Source: Tachypleus tridentatus (Eukaryota; Arthropoda; Merostomata; Xiphosura; Limulidae). From it: a stretch of 64,000 nucleotides of DNA. Where the stretch lies: positions 23,676,400 through 23,740,399 of the forward strand of contig NC_134828.1 of the NCBI RefSeq assembly GCF_004210375.1. Reading direction: 5' to 3'. The translations under genes and the position numbers were made by a program. Shown here piece after piece: positions 43,925-56,711 of this stretch. Position 1 is the first letter of the stretch. Each line of letters starts with the position of its first letter. The notes under the pieces were generated by a model. That model made no database searches, was not told where the DNA came from, and saw only the letters and a list, made by a program, of their open reading frames with translations.

Positions 43925-46900
43925 GAAAAGCAGTTCTGTCGTTTCGCGTGTTTGTTTGTTAACACAATGATAAACTGTTCTGCTGTTTCGCGTGTTTGTT
44001 TGTTAACACAAGGATACACTGTTCTGTTGTTTCGCGTGTTTGTTTGTTAACACAAGGATACACTGTTCTGTTGTTTCGCGTGTTTGTTTGTTAACACAAG
44101 GATACACTGTTCTGTTGTTTCGCGTGTTTGTTTGTTAACACAATGATACACTGTTCTGCTGTTTCGCGTGTTTGTTTGTTAACACAATGATAAACTGTTC
44201 TGCTGTTTCGCGTGTTTGTTTGTTAACACAATGATACACTGTTCTGTTGTTTCGCGTGTTTGTTTGTTAACACAATGATACACTGTTCTGTTGTTTCGCG
44301 TGTTTGTTTGTTAACACAATGATAAACTGTTCTGCTGTTTCGCGTGTTTGTTTGTTAACACAATGATACACTGTTCTGTTGTTTCGCGTGTTTGTTTGTT
44401 AACACAATGATAAACTGTTCTGTTGTTTCGCGTGTTTGTTTGTTAACACAACGATACACTATTCTGTTGTTTCGCGTGTTTGTTTGTTAACACAACGATA
44501 CACTGTTCTGCTGTTTCGCGTGTTTGTTTGTTAACACAATGATACACTGTTCTGCTGTTTCGCGTGTTTGTTTGTTAACACAATGATAAACTGTTCTGTT
44601 GTTTCGCGTGTTTGTTTGTTAACACAACGATACACTATTCTGTTGTTTCGCGTGTTTGTTTGTTAACACAACGATACACTGTTTTGCTGTTTCGCGTGTT
44701 TGTTTGTTAACACAATGATACACTGTTCTGTTGTTTCGCGTGTTTGTTTGTTAACACAATGATAAACTGTTCTGCTGTTTCGCGTGTTTGTTTGTTAACA
44801 CAATGATACACTGTTCTGTTATTTCGCGTGTTTGTTTGTTAACACAATGATACACTGTTCTGTTGTTTCGCGTGTTTGTTTGTTAACACAATTATAAACT
44901 GTTCTGTTGTTTCGCGTGTTTGTTTGTTAACACAATGATAAACTGTTCTGTTGTTTCGCGTGTTTGTTTGTTAACACAATGATACACTGTTCTGTTGTTT
45001 CGCGTGTTTGTTTGTTAACACAATGATACACTGTTCTGTTGTTTCGCGTGTTTGTTTGTTAACACAATGATAAACTGTTCTGCTGTTTCGCGTGTTTGTT
45101 TGTTAACACAAGGATACACTGTTCTGTTGTTTCGCGTGTTTGTTTGTTAACACAATGATACACTGTTCTGCTGTTTCGCGTGTTTGTTTGTTAACACAAT
45201 GATAAACTGTTCTGTTGTTTCGCGTGTTTGTTTGTTAACACAATGATACACTGTTCTGTTGTTTCGCGTGTTTGTTTGTTAACACAATGATAAACTGTTC
45301 TGTTGTTTCGCGTGTTTGTTTGTTAACACAACGATACACTATTCTGTTGTTTCGCGTGTTTGTTTGTTAACACAACGATACACTGTTCTGTTGTTTCGCG
45401 TGTTTGTTTGTTAACACAATGATACACTGTTCTGTTGTTTCGCGTGTTTGTTTGTTAACACAATGATAAACTGTTCTGTTGTTTCGCGTGTTTGTTTGTT
45501 AACACAACGATACACTATTCTGTTGTTTCGCGTGTTTGTTTGTTAACACAACGATACACTGTTTTGCTGTTTCGCGTGTTTGTTTGTTAACACAATGATA
45601 CACTGTTCTGTTGTTTCGCGTGTTTGTTTGTTAACACAATGATAAGCTGTTCTGCTGTTTCGCGTGTTTGTTTGTTAACACAATGATACACTGTTCTGTT
45701 ATTTCGCGTGTTTGTTTGTTAACACAATGATACACTGTTCTGTTGTTTCGCGTGTTTGTTTGTTAACACAATTATAAACTGTTCTGTTGTTTCGCGTGTT
45801 TGTTTGTTAACACAATTATAAACTGTTCTGTTGTTTCGCGTGTTTGTTTGTTAACACAACGATACACTGTTCTGTTGTTTCGCGTGTTTGTTTGTTAACA
45901 CAATGAGACACTGTTCTGTTGTTTCGCGTGTTTGTTTGTTAACACAATGATAAACTGTTCTGTTGTTTTGCGTATTTGTTTGTTAACACAATGATACACT
46001 GTTCTGTTGTTTCGCGTGTTTGTTTGTTAACACAATGATACACTGTTCTGTTGTTTTGCATGTTTGTTTGTTAACACAATGACACACTGTTCTGTTGTTT
46101 CGCGTGTTTGTTTGTTAACACAATGATAAACTGTTCTGTTGTTTTGCGTATTTGTTTGTTAACACAATGATAAACTGTTCTGCTGTTTCGCGTGTTTGTT
46201 TGTTAACACAATGATAAACTGTTCTGTTGTTTCGCGTGTTTGTTTGTTAACACAATGATACACTATTCTGTTGTTTCGAGTGTTTGTTTGTTAACACAAC
46301 GATACACTGTTTTGCTGTTTCGCGTGTTTGTTTGTTAACACAATGATACACTGTTCTGTTGTTTTGCGTGTTTGTTTGTTAACACAATGATACACTGTTC
46401 TGTTGTTTTGCGTGTTTGTTTGTTAACACAAGGATACACTGTTCTGTTGTTTCGCGTGTTTGTTTGTTAACACAATGATAAACTGTTCTGTTGTTTTGCG
46501 TATTTGTTTGTTAACACAATGATAAACTGTTCTGCTGTTTCGCGTGTTTGTTTGTTAACACAATGATAAACTGTTCTGTTGTTTCGCGTGTTTGTTTGTT
46601 AACACAATGATACACTATTCTGTTGTTTCGCGTGTTTGTTTGTTAACACAACGATACACTGTTTTGCTGTTTCGCGTGTTTGTTTGTTAACACAATGATA
46701 CACTGTTCTGTTGTTTTGCGTGTTTGTTTGTTAACACAATGATAAACTGTTCTGTTGTTTTGCGTATTTGTTTGTTAACACAATGATAAACTGTTCTGCT
46801 GTTTCGCGTGTTTGTTTGTTAACACAATGATAAACTGTTCTGTTGTTTCGCGTGTTTGTTTGTTAACACAATGATACACTATTCTGTTGTTTCGAGTGTT

Positions 46901-48655
46901 TGTTTGTTAACACAACGATACACTGTTTTGCTGTTTCGCGTGTTTGTTTGTTAACACAATGATACACTGTTCTGTTGTTTTGCGTGTTTGTTTGTTAACA
47001 CAATGATACACTGTTCTGTTGTTTTGCGTGTTTGTTTGTTAACACAAGGATACACTGTTCTGTTGTTTCGCGTGTTTGTTTGTTAACACAATGATAAACT
47101 GTTCTGTTGTTTCGCGTGTTTGTTTGTTAACACAATGATACACTATTCTGTTGTTTCGAGTGTTTGTTTGTTAACACAACGATACACTGTTTTGCTGTTT
47201 CGCGTGTTTGTTTGTTAACACAATGATACACTGTTCTGTTGTTTTGCGTGTTTGTTTGTTAACACAACGATACACTGTTTTGCTGTTTCGCGTGTTTGTT
47301 TGTTAACACAATGATACACTGTTCTGTTGTTTTGCGTGTTTGTTTGTTAACACAAGGATACACTGTTCTGTTGTTTCGCGTGTTTGTTTGTTAACACAAT
47401 GATAAACTGTTCTGTTGTTTTGCGTATTTGTTTGTTAACACAATGATAAACTGTTCTGCTGTTTCGCGTGTTTGTTTGTTAACACAATGATAAACTGTTC
47501 TGTTGTTTCGCGTGTTTGTTTGTTAACACAATGATACACTATTCTGTTGTTTCGCGTGTTTGTTTGTTAACACAACGATACACTGTTTTGCTGTTTCGCG
47601 TGTTTGTTTGTTAACACAATGATACACTGTTCTGTTGTTTCGCGTGTTTGTTTGTTAACACAATGATACACTGTTCTGTTGTTTCGCGTGTTTGTTTGTT
47701 AACACAATGATAAACTGTTCTGTTGTTTCGCGTGTTTGTTTGTTAACACAATGATAGACTGTTCTGTTGTTTTGCATGTTTGTTTGTTAACACAATGATA
47801 CACTGCTCTGTTGTTTCGCGTGTTTGTTTGTTAACACAATTATAAACTGTTCTGTTGTTTCGCGTGTTTGTTTGTTAACACAATTATAAACTGTTCTGTT
47901 GTTTCGCGTGTTTGTTTGTTAACACAACGATACACTGTTCTGTTGTTTCGCGTGTTTGTTTGTTAACACAATGAGACACTGTTCTGTTGTTTCGCGTGTT
48001 TGTTTGTTAACACAATGATAAACTGTTCTGTTGTTTTGCGTATTTGTTTGTTAACACAATGATACACTGTTCTGTTGTTTCGCGTGTTTGTTTGTTAACA
48101 CAATGATACACTGTTCTGTTGTTTCGCGTGTTTGTTTGTTAACACAATGACACACTGTTCTGTTTTTTCGCGTGTTTGTTTGTTAACACAATGATAAACT
48201 GTTCTGTTGTTTCGCGTGTTTGTTTGTTAACACAATGATAAACTGTTACGTCGTTTGATGTGTTTGTTTATTTACACAACGATACACTGTTCTGTTGTTT
48301 CGCGTGTTTGTTTGTTAACACAATGAGACACTGTTCTGTTGTTTCGCGTGTTTGTTTGTTAACACAATGATAAACTGTTCTGTTGTTTTGCGTATTTGTT
48401 TGTTAACACAATGATACACTGTTCTGTTGTTTCGCGTGTTTGTTTGTTAACACAATGATACACTGTTCTGTTGTTTCGCGTGTTTGTTTGTTAACACAAT
48501 GAGACACTGTTCTGTTGTTTCGCGTGTTTGTTTGTTAACACAATGATAAACTGTTCTGTTGTTTTGCGTATTTGTTTGTTAACACAATGATACACTGTTC
48601 TGTTGTTTTGCATGTTTGTTTGTTAACACAATGATACACTGTTCTGTCGTTTGGT
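43925..48655. repeat. 44-bp satellite array, about 107 copies
   Basis: Unit GTTCTGTTGTTTCGCGTGTT, TGTTTGTTAACACAATGATA, CACT. Every unit contains GTTAAC and nearly all a TTTCGCG. Variants come in fixed order at multiples of 44: the rare ATTATAAACT joint recurs 880 bp apart (44891, 45771), ATGAGACAC recurs 2,068 bp apart (45903, 47971) and then at 352 and 176 bp. This shows layered block duplications. It is the largest feature in the window, and continuous reading gives no protein. It is not a CRISPR array: there are no unique spacers. Confidence 0.97.
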
Positions 48656-49569
48656 GTGTTTGACTTTTTAAAAACAACTTTGTTTTCCGTGATATTTCAC
48701 ACTTTAAGGAACGTTTCGCAGACATGCTTGTAATATGAAGGAAAACTTCGTACATTTTCCACATGTTTAACGCTTTAAGAAAGCTACATTGGTTTCCCAC
48801 CAAGTTTATCGATTGAAAGCTAAGTTTATGTTCCGAAAACATTCATGCTTACTGGACATGATTACATGATACTGACCACTATGTCGTAATTAAAACGAAA
48901 TTTTGTCATTCATTTACATATCAGGTTTTCAAATTTTGAGATAAATCATTATTGATAAAGGAGACCATATGACAATGATAAATATCTTGCTTACTTCAAA
49001 AAGAAAACAACAAAAATGACAAAAAAATATAAGAGATGTTTATTCAGTTTTTAAACAGAAAATCATCAGTGGGGTGAATATTTCCCGTTGTTGATTTTAA
49101 TTTCGCGTCAAGCAACCACGAGGACTTTCTTTTTTCCTACTGTTCTACTACAATATCTTATATCTGTTCCCGATATTCTAATAAAATCAGAACATTATTC
49201 GTAATGGCAGTGTTATATGTACTAAGCGTTTCTTTTCACAACAATAAATTGAATATTTTATTTTTATTAGTGCAGCAATAAGATTCATAGTTCTTCCTAG
49301 TACTGATATAATAAAGCTGAAACTTCCCTGTTAATCGTGAAACCATAAGATGTCATCTTACATGTTATTGGTAATACAATATGATCCAATCATTTTCCCT
49401 TACTAGTGCTCTTCTGAATTTAAACTTTCTTGGTAGTTATTCTGAAATAAAATGTATTTCCTGTGAAGTAAGTACAAAACTAAAAAAATGGGCTATCTGT
49501 GCTCCGGCTACCAGAAGCATCGAAACTCAGGTTCTAGCAGTGTGAGTAAGCAGAGATGCCGCTGTGCCA
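48656..49569. other. non-coding stretch with a SINE fragment
   Basis: At 49488-49570 a degraded tRNA-like SINE of family B type is visible (GGGCTATCTGTGCTCCGGCT, GCATCGAAACTCAGG). The remainder shows no gene. Confidence 0.45.
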
Positions 49570-50960
49570 CAAAAGGTCTCTCATAAGATCTAAACATTCT
49601 TCCTTATGGTACCGCTGTAAGTTTAAAATTTGTTCATATTAGTACTGTAATAAACTTTGAATGTTCTACCTAACGGTACTGTTGTGAATTTAAACTTTCC
49701 TTATAGTGGTACTGAAACAGAACTTAAGCATTTTTCTTTATGACACTACTGTAAGTTTAAACTTTCTTTGTTGTGGTACTGAAACAGAACTTAAGGATTC
49801 GTCTTTATGACACTACAATAAGTTTAAACTTTCTTTGTAGTGGTACTGAAACAGAACATAAACATTCTTCTTTATGACACCACTGTAAGTTTAAACTTTC
49901 TTTGTAGTGGTACTGAAACAGAACTTAAACATTGTTTTTTATGATACCACTGTAAGTTTAAACTTTCGTTATAGTGGTACTGAAACAGAACTCAAACATT
50001 CTTCTTTATGACACTACTGTAAGTTTAAACTTTCTTTATATTAGTACTGAAACAGAACTTAAGGATTCGTCTTCATGACACCACAATAAGTTTAAACTTT
50101 CTTTGTACTGGTATTGAAACAGTACTTAAGCATTCATCTTAATTACGCTACTGTACGTTTTAACTTTCTTTATAGTGGTACTGAAACAGAGTTTAAACAT
50201 TCTTCTTTATGACACTACTTTATGTTTAAATTATTTTGTAGTGGTACTGAAACAGAACATAAGCATTCTTCTTTGTGACTCTACTGTAAGTGTAAACTTT
50301 AAGCATTCTTCTTTATGACACTACTGTAAGTTTAAACTTTCTTTATAGTGGTACTGAAGCAGAAGTTAAACATTCTTCTTTATGACACTACTGTAAGTTT
50401 AAATTTTCTTTGTAGTGGTACTGAAACAGAACTTAAGAATTCTTCTTTATGACACTACTGTAAGTTTAAACGTTCTTTGTAGTGGTACTGAAACAGAACT
50501 TAAACATTCTTCTTTATGACACCACTGTAAGTTTAAACTTTCTTTGTAGTGGTACTGAAACAGAAGTTAAACATTCTTCTTTATGACACCACTGTAAGTT
50601 TAAACTTTCTTTATAGTAATACTGAAACAGAACTTAATCATTCTTCTTTATGATACCACTGTAAGTTTAAACTTTCTTTATAGTGGTACTGAAACAGAAC
50701 TTAATCATTCTTCTTTATGATACCACTGTAAGTTTAAACTTTCTTTATAGTGGTACTGAAACAGAACTTAATCATTCTTCTTTATGATACCACTGTAAGT
50801 TTAAACTTTCTTTATAGTGGTACTGAAACAGAACTTAATCATTCTTCTTTATGACACTACTGTCAGTTTAAACTTTCTTTATAGTGGTACTGAAACAGAA
50901 CTCAAACATTCTTCTTTATGACACTACTGTAAGTTTAAACTTTCATCGTATCGGTGTGAT
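49570..50960. repeat. 67-bp minisatellite, about 19 copies
   Basis: Unit TTCTTCTTTATGACACTACT, GTAAGTTTAAACTTTCTTTA, TAGTGGTACTGAAACAGAAC, TTAAACA. Four consecutive copies near 50620-50830 with TTAATCATTC and GATACCACTG are nearly identical and probably the youngest. Confidence 0.94.
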
Positions 50961-51084
50961 GATAAGATTTAATAATTTTTCCTCACCATAAGATCTTGTT
51001 TTTCTACTCTCAGCACTGAGATGTTTAATGTTTGTTTTATTTCGAAGATTTAGAATTTTAAGTCGATTCGCGCCTTGGTTGACA

Positions 51085-51265
51085 TGTAGGTCCTTTATAA
51101 CTAACAACGTTATATGTAGGTTTTTTAAAACTAACAACGTGATATATAGGTTTTTTAAAACTAACAATGTGACATATAGGTCCTTTTAAAACTAACAACG
51201 TGATATATAGGTTTTTTAAAACTAACAACGTGACATTTCGGTCCTTTTAAAACTAACAACGTATC
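51085..51265. repeat. 30-bp minisatellite, about 6 copies
   Basis: Unit TTTTTAAAACTAACAACGTG plus ATATATAGGT. Confidence 0.9.
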
Positions 51266-51423
51266 ACTAACGAAAACTATTCGATCAGACCAACTGTTGG
51301 TTGAGTTTCTTTTCTCACCAATTGTGAGATCATAAAAGAAAATGTAAAGACTTGGTCGGGAAATTAATTCTGTAAAGCTTTGAACATGAAGTCTGTCTGT
51401 CAGGACGACAATGATTTAAATGC
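51266..51423. other. short non-coding spacer
   Basis: Nothing recognised. Confidence 0.4.
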
Positions 51424-51490
51424 TGTCTGTTTTGAATTCCGCACAAAGTCGCTGGAAGGCTAATCTATACCAGCCGTCTCTAGACTCGCC
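51424..51490 (-). mobile_element. tRNA-like SINE, family A, tail fragment
   Basis: GTTTTGAATTCCGCACAAAG and CCAGCCGTCTCTAGA only; body and head missing. Confidence 0.6.
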
Positions 51491-51654
51491 ACATTTATAA
51501 CCACAATATAATTTTATTATACTCATTACAACATGTATGGAATATCCTAACAGAGAGACATTGGGCAGTCAAGTGTTTCAACACATTTAAAAATAACTAT
51601 TAGTCAATTAGTTAGTGTAGTTTCATCCACACACGAGTGGCTCAGCGGCGAGTT

Positions 51655-51885
51655 TGTATTATATTTGAACTTCGTGCGCAACTGCTAGAGGGCTATTTGC
51701 GATAGCCTTCCCCTAATTCTGAAGTAACGGACAAGAAGGAAAGCAGCTGGTAAATATTACCCACCGCCAACCTTTGGGCTACTTTTTAGCCAACGAATAG
51801 CGGGATTGATCTTAACATTATACGCCCCCACGGCTAAAAGCGCGAGCATATTCGTTGATGGTGTTCGAACCCGCGACTCCAGTCA
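51655..51885 (-). mobile_element. tRNA-like SINE, family A, old copy
   Basis: TGAACTTCGTGCGCAACTGC, GGAAAGCAGCTGG, CCAACCTTTGGGCTACTTTT, and a reversed box B GGTGTTCGAACCCGCGACT. Box A is not recognisable. Diverged. Confidence 0.8.
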
Positions 51886-52313
51886 CCAGTTAAACAGAGC
51901 CAAGGAACTCCATGCCCAAGAAATGTAAACGTAGTACGTGTGGTGATGGTTTCTGTTTTCTTATTTTCATGGCTTACCTCACAGAAAAAGAATGTAACGT
52001 TTTCTAACATAAGCTTAATGATGTGGTAACAGAAACTTCAGTAACTTGAACACCGCCTCAACGATTCAATGAAAACCTTCGAATATACTACGTCACAGTC
52101 GCGTGGTTCTTCGGGTTCTACAGTTTAATTTACATCATAAGTTTATTTTCTCTTTCCGTGTAATGAAACTTCATGACCTTTCTTGGACATCAGTTGATAA
52201 AATTAAACTTAAAGTTGCAACCTCTTCGAATAAGTGATTTCACTCGCTGCGCATTTCATGACTCATACTTCAGTGTCAATTTCACCGCTAGGGTACGTCA
52301 TAGGAATAACCCG
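51886..52313. other. non-coding stretch, nothing recognised
   Basis: Frames reaching into the next SINE (52173-52503) are partly translations of SINE sequence. Confidence 0.4.
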
Positions 52314-52558
52314 GCCCGGCATGGCCAGGTGGTTAAAGCACTCGGCTTGTATTCCGAAGGTCGCGGATCCCCATCGCGCCAAATATGCTCGCCCTTTCAG
52401 CCGTGGGGGCGTTATAACATACGGTCAATACCATTATTCGTTGGTAAAAAGAGTAACTGCGATGACTAACTGCCTTCCCTCTAGTCTTACACTGCTAAAT
52501 TAGAGACGGGTAGCACAGTTATCCCTCGTGTAGCTTTGCGCGAAATTAAAAAACAAAA
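52314..52558 (+). mobile_element. tRNA-like SINE, family A, internally deleted
   Basis: Head GCCCGGCATGGCCAGGTGGT. Box B is damaged: GGTCGCGGATCCCCATC lacks the GTTCGA core. The body lacks the GCCCAAGAGTTGGCGGTGGG part between AGAGTA and ACTGCGATGA. Tail AAAAACAAAACAAGG. Likely transcriptionally dead. Confidence 0.87.
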
Positions 52559-53334
52559 CAAGGATAACGTTGTGTGACGTTGGATGGCCTTTCCGGACTG
52601 AAAGTTGTTTTATTAGTTTAGAGCACACTCTTTGCTGTCAGCTAATGTCACTTTTGGTAACTGGAGAGTCTTACGTTTTGCCCGAATAAAACATTAACAT
52701 TTCGAGAACAAAGAATAATTGGGTTGATTTTTCTATGAGGACAAGCGTAAAATCACGTGACGCAGTGTATTAAATATGACGAACATACCATTCACGGTAT
52801 TTTACTCTTAACATCAGCGCTGTCTGTCAGCCACAAACCGAATCACGCTTAAAGAAGCTTCCTCACATTTGTGGCAGTTGTGGAGCCGAAATTACTGGGT
52901 TTATCCTAAAACGTAAAAACAATTAGCTTCTTGTGTTTACACAAGTAAATAGAAACACATATGATTAAACTTATAAAAGTTAGTTAGAGAGAAACGAAAG
53001 GTTTATTACTGACAAATAAGTGACGGCCAGGCGATGAAGAACAACAGTTCTGGACCGAAATTCAACAAGCTGATATAAGAAATAGTAAAATAAACTCTAT
53101 TCAACATTTGAAAAGAATACATTGAAAAGTATTGTTGTACGAAGTATTCGGGTTAGTCTTACCTGTCCAATGATAAAGTGTGTTTTATTTTCTGTTATTA
53201 GTAACAATGGTCGCCACAGTAAAGTGTCTACTAAGTTTTTAGTGCAAAAGATGTTTTTCAGCACCAGTTCCTGACGTAATCTGGTTATGGGTTTTTCCTG
53301 GTAAAGAGCACCAAAATAATGTCCCGTAAACAAC
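52559..53334. other. non-coding stretch, nothing recognised
   Basis: AT-rich. The 103-codon frame at 53097-53408 (minus) runs into the following minisatellite and has no domain. Confidence 0.4.
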
Positions 53335-53660
53335 GTTATGAGAATACATTTTCTTGACTGATGTCCAATGAAAAACGTGATAACAGTATTTTCCTGACTA
53401 ATGTCCAATGAAAAACGTGATAACAGTATCTTCCTGACTAACGCCCAATGAAAAACGTAATAACAGTATCTTTCTGACTAATATCCAATGAAAAACGTAA
53501 TAACAGTATCTTCCTGACTAATGTCCAATGAAAAACGTAATAACAGTATATTCTTGACTAATATCCAATAAATAAGGTAACATCAGAATCTTTTTTTACT
53601 AATGTCCAATGAAAAACGTGATCACAGTATTTTTGGTCAATGTTTAGTCAGTAATATGAC
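53335..53660. repeat. 40-bp minisatellite, about 7 copies
   Basis: Unit TCTTCCTGACTAATGTCCAA plus TGAAAAACGTAATAACAGTA. Diverged copies continue to about 53730. Confidence 0.9.
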
Positions 53661-54209
53661 CCCGGTTTGATTTTGCGTCAGTGAATAGCGTGATAACAAC
53701 CTTCTCTTCACTATTGTCCAATCAATAACGAGATAACATCTAATAACTTTACCATATATCATGAAGAAAAACGACATGAAATCATCTGTAAAGGCATATG
53801 AATTGTCACGAATAACAAATTTTTTAGCACCGTAACACTGACTGGAGAAGAGAAGGCCATGCGAGAAAAAAAAACTCCCGGCAAGACTGTTTTACTTCAA
53901 AATGACCTTTCTTCCCGAGTTCACTGTCTTTTTTTTACTCTATGTAGGTACTGAAATACAGTTACCTCTGAATTTCAATTAAATACAAACTACCTTTCAC
54001 TCCGTTTTTTTGTGAAATTTTGGAAGATGCTGTTAGATGTTATTTGGTCAGTCATATCTTGTTTTCACTTTCCGTAGATTAACTTTTTAAACTTAACACT
54101 GGAGGACGATAGATTTGTGGTTTAATAAATCAAGAAAATGTACTATTATTTGTTGTTTTATGAAGATTAAGGGCTTTCGTAATGTCGCAAATAAATCCTG
54201 GGTATGTTT
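53661..54209. other. non-coding stretch, nothing recognised
   Basis: AT-rich DNA, no gene seen. Confidence 0.4.
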
Positions 54210-54540
54210 TGGAATGTCGAGGTAGTATACCCCCTCCAAAGCTTGACCATAGGTTGTAAGTGGCAAAGTAAAACCATTTCTCCACAACTTGACCACTGGT
54301 TGAAAATAAGGAAATAGTACAACTCCTATGCAGCTTGACCATAGACTGAAAATAAGGAAATAGTACAACTCCTATACAGCTTGACCATAGACTGAAAATA
54401 ATGAAATAGTACAACTCCTATACAGCTTGACCATAGACTGAAAATAAGGAAATAGTACAACTCCTATACAGCTTGACCATAGACTGAAAATAAGGAAATA
54501 GTACAACTCTTATACAGCTTGACCATAGGTTAAAAATTAG
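54210..54540. repeat. 46-bp minisatellite, about 6 copies
   Basis: Unit CTCCTATACAGCTTGACCAT, AGACTGAAAATAAGGAAATA, GTACAA. The overlapping hydrophobic frames at 54093-54414 (minus) read this repeat in two phases. Confidence 0.92.
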
Positions 54541-55078
54541 CATAATTTCACAACTAAGTTTTATTTGAGTTTAAAAAGGCCTGCTTGTTTGTATTTGCAA
54601 AAGCGTTGACGCAGAATGAATTAAGTAATGTAGAAATCAAAGTCGTAGTGGACAGTGTATGACCTTTTCTTGTAATTGCTCCAACACAAAATAAAGTATA
54701 AAAATGTTAAACACATCGTGTTAAGCGATCTCAAACTAAACCAAAATGTAATCATAATGAACACCGTCTCTATCTTTTCAGAAACGTAGATATGAGAGAC
54801 GTTAAAAGAATAATTGCTTTTATTAGCTTGGATAACAAAAGTCGAAGACTGGTTCTACCGTCCTGTTGTCATATTCATGCGGTAAACTATTATGACGTCT
54901 TGAGATAAATAACCAAATAACAGAAAAGTAATATAATTAATTAATCAAAAAACTACAGCAGGTTAAAGCGTAATGAAATAAGAAATAATAACTTTAGTAA
55001 AGTAGTTAACTTATTCTCCACCAGAGGGGTTTCAAAGTATCAAAAAATAAAAGTATCATTATTTAAAATAAAAATGTG
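54541..55078. other. non-coding stretch, nothing recognised
   Basis: AT-rich DNA, no gene seen. Confidence 0.4.
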
Positions 55079-55185
55079 ACGGTCAATCCCACTATTCGTT
55101 GGTAAAAAGAGTAGCCCAAGAGTTGGCGGTGGTGGTGATGACTAGCTGTAATTCTTTGCGAAATTCCCAAACAAACAAAACTTAT
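55079..55185 (+). mobile_element. tRNA-like SINE, family A, body fragment
   Basis: ACGGTCAATCCCACTATTCG through GTGGTGATGACTAGCTG, then a jump to TTTGCGAAATTCCCAAACAA. The head is gone and part of the 3' body is deleted. Confidence 0.8.
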
Positions 55186-55335
55186 CACCATTTACAAAAA
55201 TAAGTTACAAAATAAAAAGAGGTTTATGTGTACTGAAACTTATAAAACAAGCAAATACGCGTTAAAACATATTATTGAGGTTTTCTTTGTGTTCACACAC
55301 TTATTTATTAATTTATTCTATTTTTGTATGCTTTA

Positions 55336-55725
55336 CGGTGACTCGGCTTTAAATCTGAGGGCTTGTAACGTTAAAGTTAAGGGTTCAATTTCTGCTGTAA
55401 AAGTGTGCAGATAACCATTTCTGCAGTGTTTCGGTAACAACGAACAAATAAACAAACATAACACTATTTGTACGCGTCTCTAGTGGTTCAGTGGCAAAAT
55501 TAAGGGTTCGATCCCTGCGATAGGTTACGACTTAGATAACCAGTTGTGCAGCATTGCGCTAAACAATGAAGAAACAAATATAGCAAAATTCATTCTTGTA
55601 CGTCAAGAGTAGCTCATCAGTAATCTTGCTGGATTATAACGCTAAAATTAATTGTTCGATCCCTGTGGTGGAAACAGCAAAAATATTCCATCGTTCAACG
55701 TTTCGCTGAAATATAAACAAGCAAT
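55336..55725 (+). mobile_element. three degenerate tRNA-like SINE copies in a row
   Basis: Three successive segments (about 55336-55450, 55480-55590, 55605-55725) each show a tRNA-like head (TCTCTAGTGGTTCAGTGGCA in the second), a box-B-like GGGTTCGATCCCTG or relative, and a tail with TTGCGCTAAACAAT or TTTCGCTGAAATATAAACAA. They resemble families B and C but share their own tail word, so they may be a fourth family. Confidence 0.6.
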
Positions 55726-56025
55726 TTCAACTTTTGTGTAAAGCGATATTTCATCAAAATCCATCACAGGACGTGTTTTTCTTAAACTAAGAGTTTGAAA
55801 AGAATTTGTAGCGTAGGTGTCGTGTATTTGTCGGTTAAACCTTAAAATGACATTTACAGACGTGCCTGTCTTTCTTGTGTAAATGCGGTCATTTAGGGCC
55901 TCAGGGCTTGGCTGGATTGTATCCCTTGCCATCCGTCTTGTGGCAAGTTCGAACCTGACTTATGAGTGACTACGATCTATAAGAACTTATGGTGTGGTCA
56001 AATTACACCATTCAACACAGATTTT
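55726..56025. other. non-coding stretch with uncertain frame
   Basis: A 94-codon minus-strand frame (55648-55932) overlaps the last SINE copy. A GGTTCGAACTTGCC-like word lies just upstream. No domain is recognised, so no gene is called. Confidence 0.35.
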
Positions 56026-56445
56026 GTTCCTGGATAGTATGTGTTATTTATTAATTGTGATATTGTAAAAGTACAGAAAATGGCCATTATTCCCTTCAAA
56101 CTTTGCTTTGTGACCTGGATAATATAATTTAGAAATTAACCTATTTTATATGTAAAAACAGGCAAATTTGCACATTTACATAAGGTCTGAATAAAACAAC
56201 ATATGAATCAGGATTTACATGTATTTATACTAAAATTATACAAAATTGTTTAGAAGTGAGTAGTTTTTTGAGATTTGCGATTGTAATGTAAATCACTTTC
56301 ACGTATCAGCCCCCAAATATAGTCTCCCATCATGTTTTCGTTATACGCTCCCAGGTCACAAAAGCAAAGTTTGAAGACAAAAATAGGTATTCTCCATTTA
56401 CTTTTAGCATAAGCAATTGAGAAATAACACTTTCTGTCCAGGAAC
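56026..56445. mobile_element. 420-bp inverted-repeat (foldback/MITE-like) element
   Basis: The outer ends GTTCCTGGATAGTATGTGTT and the mirror of AACACTTTCTGTCCAGGAAC are inverted with a few changes. Inner blocks CAAACTTTGCTTTGTGACCT (near 56098) and AGGTCACAAAAGCAAAGTTT (near 56352) are also inverted. No transposase frame is present. The target duplication is unclear. The superfamily is not identified. Confidence 0.7.
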
Positions 56446-56711
56446 AAGAAAGTAAAAATGTTGTTATTTAGTGTTATTTATCCTACTCAACAGCAAACTA
56501 AGTAAAACCATATGGAAGATAAAGCTTAATCTGGAATACTTGGTATTACTTTGTCCTTATTTCACGTTCGTGTTCCGAGCAAACTTCTCGGTATGAACGT
56601 GTGCCATTTGTACTTTAGCGTCATCTATTGGTGTTTAAATCAAACAAAAACTAAAATTACTTGGTGTCATTCTTTGAAAGATTGTTTAGGGAAGAGTATT
56701 CATGATGACAC

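Noticed and set aside
43925-48655. Regular direct repeats resembling a CRISPR array
   Set aside because: Units are contiguous with no unique spacers, the host is eukaryotic, and there are no cas genes. It is a satellite.
52173-52503. Two overlapping 89-98 codon frames
   Set aside because: Most of both is family A SINE sequence; similar SINE-derived frames appear at 29678-29875, 30596-30778 and 57134-57322.
53097-53408. 103-codon minus-strand frame
   Set aside because: Its N-terminal part comes from the 40-bp minisatellite and the rest has no motif.
54093-54414. Two overlapping hydrophobic frames that look like membrane proteins
   Set aside because: They read the 46-bp minisatellite in two phases.
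55648-55932. 94-codon minus-strand frame, perhaps from a retroelement
   Set aside because: It overlaps a degenerate SINE and no retroelement motif could be named; left uncalled.
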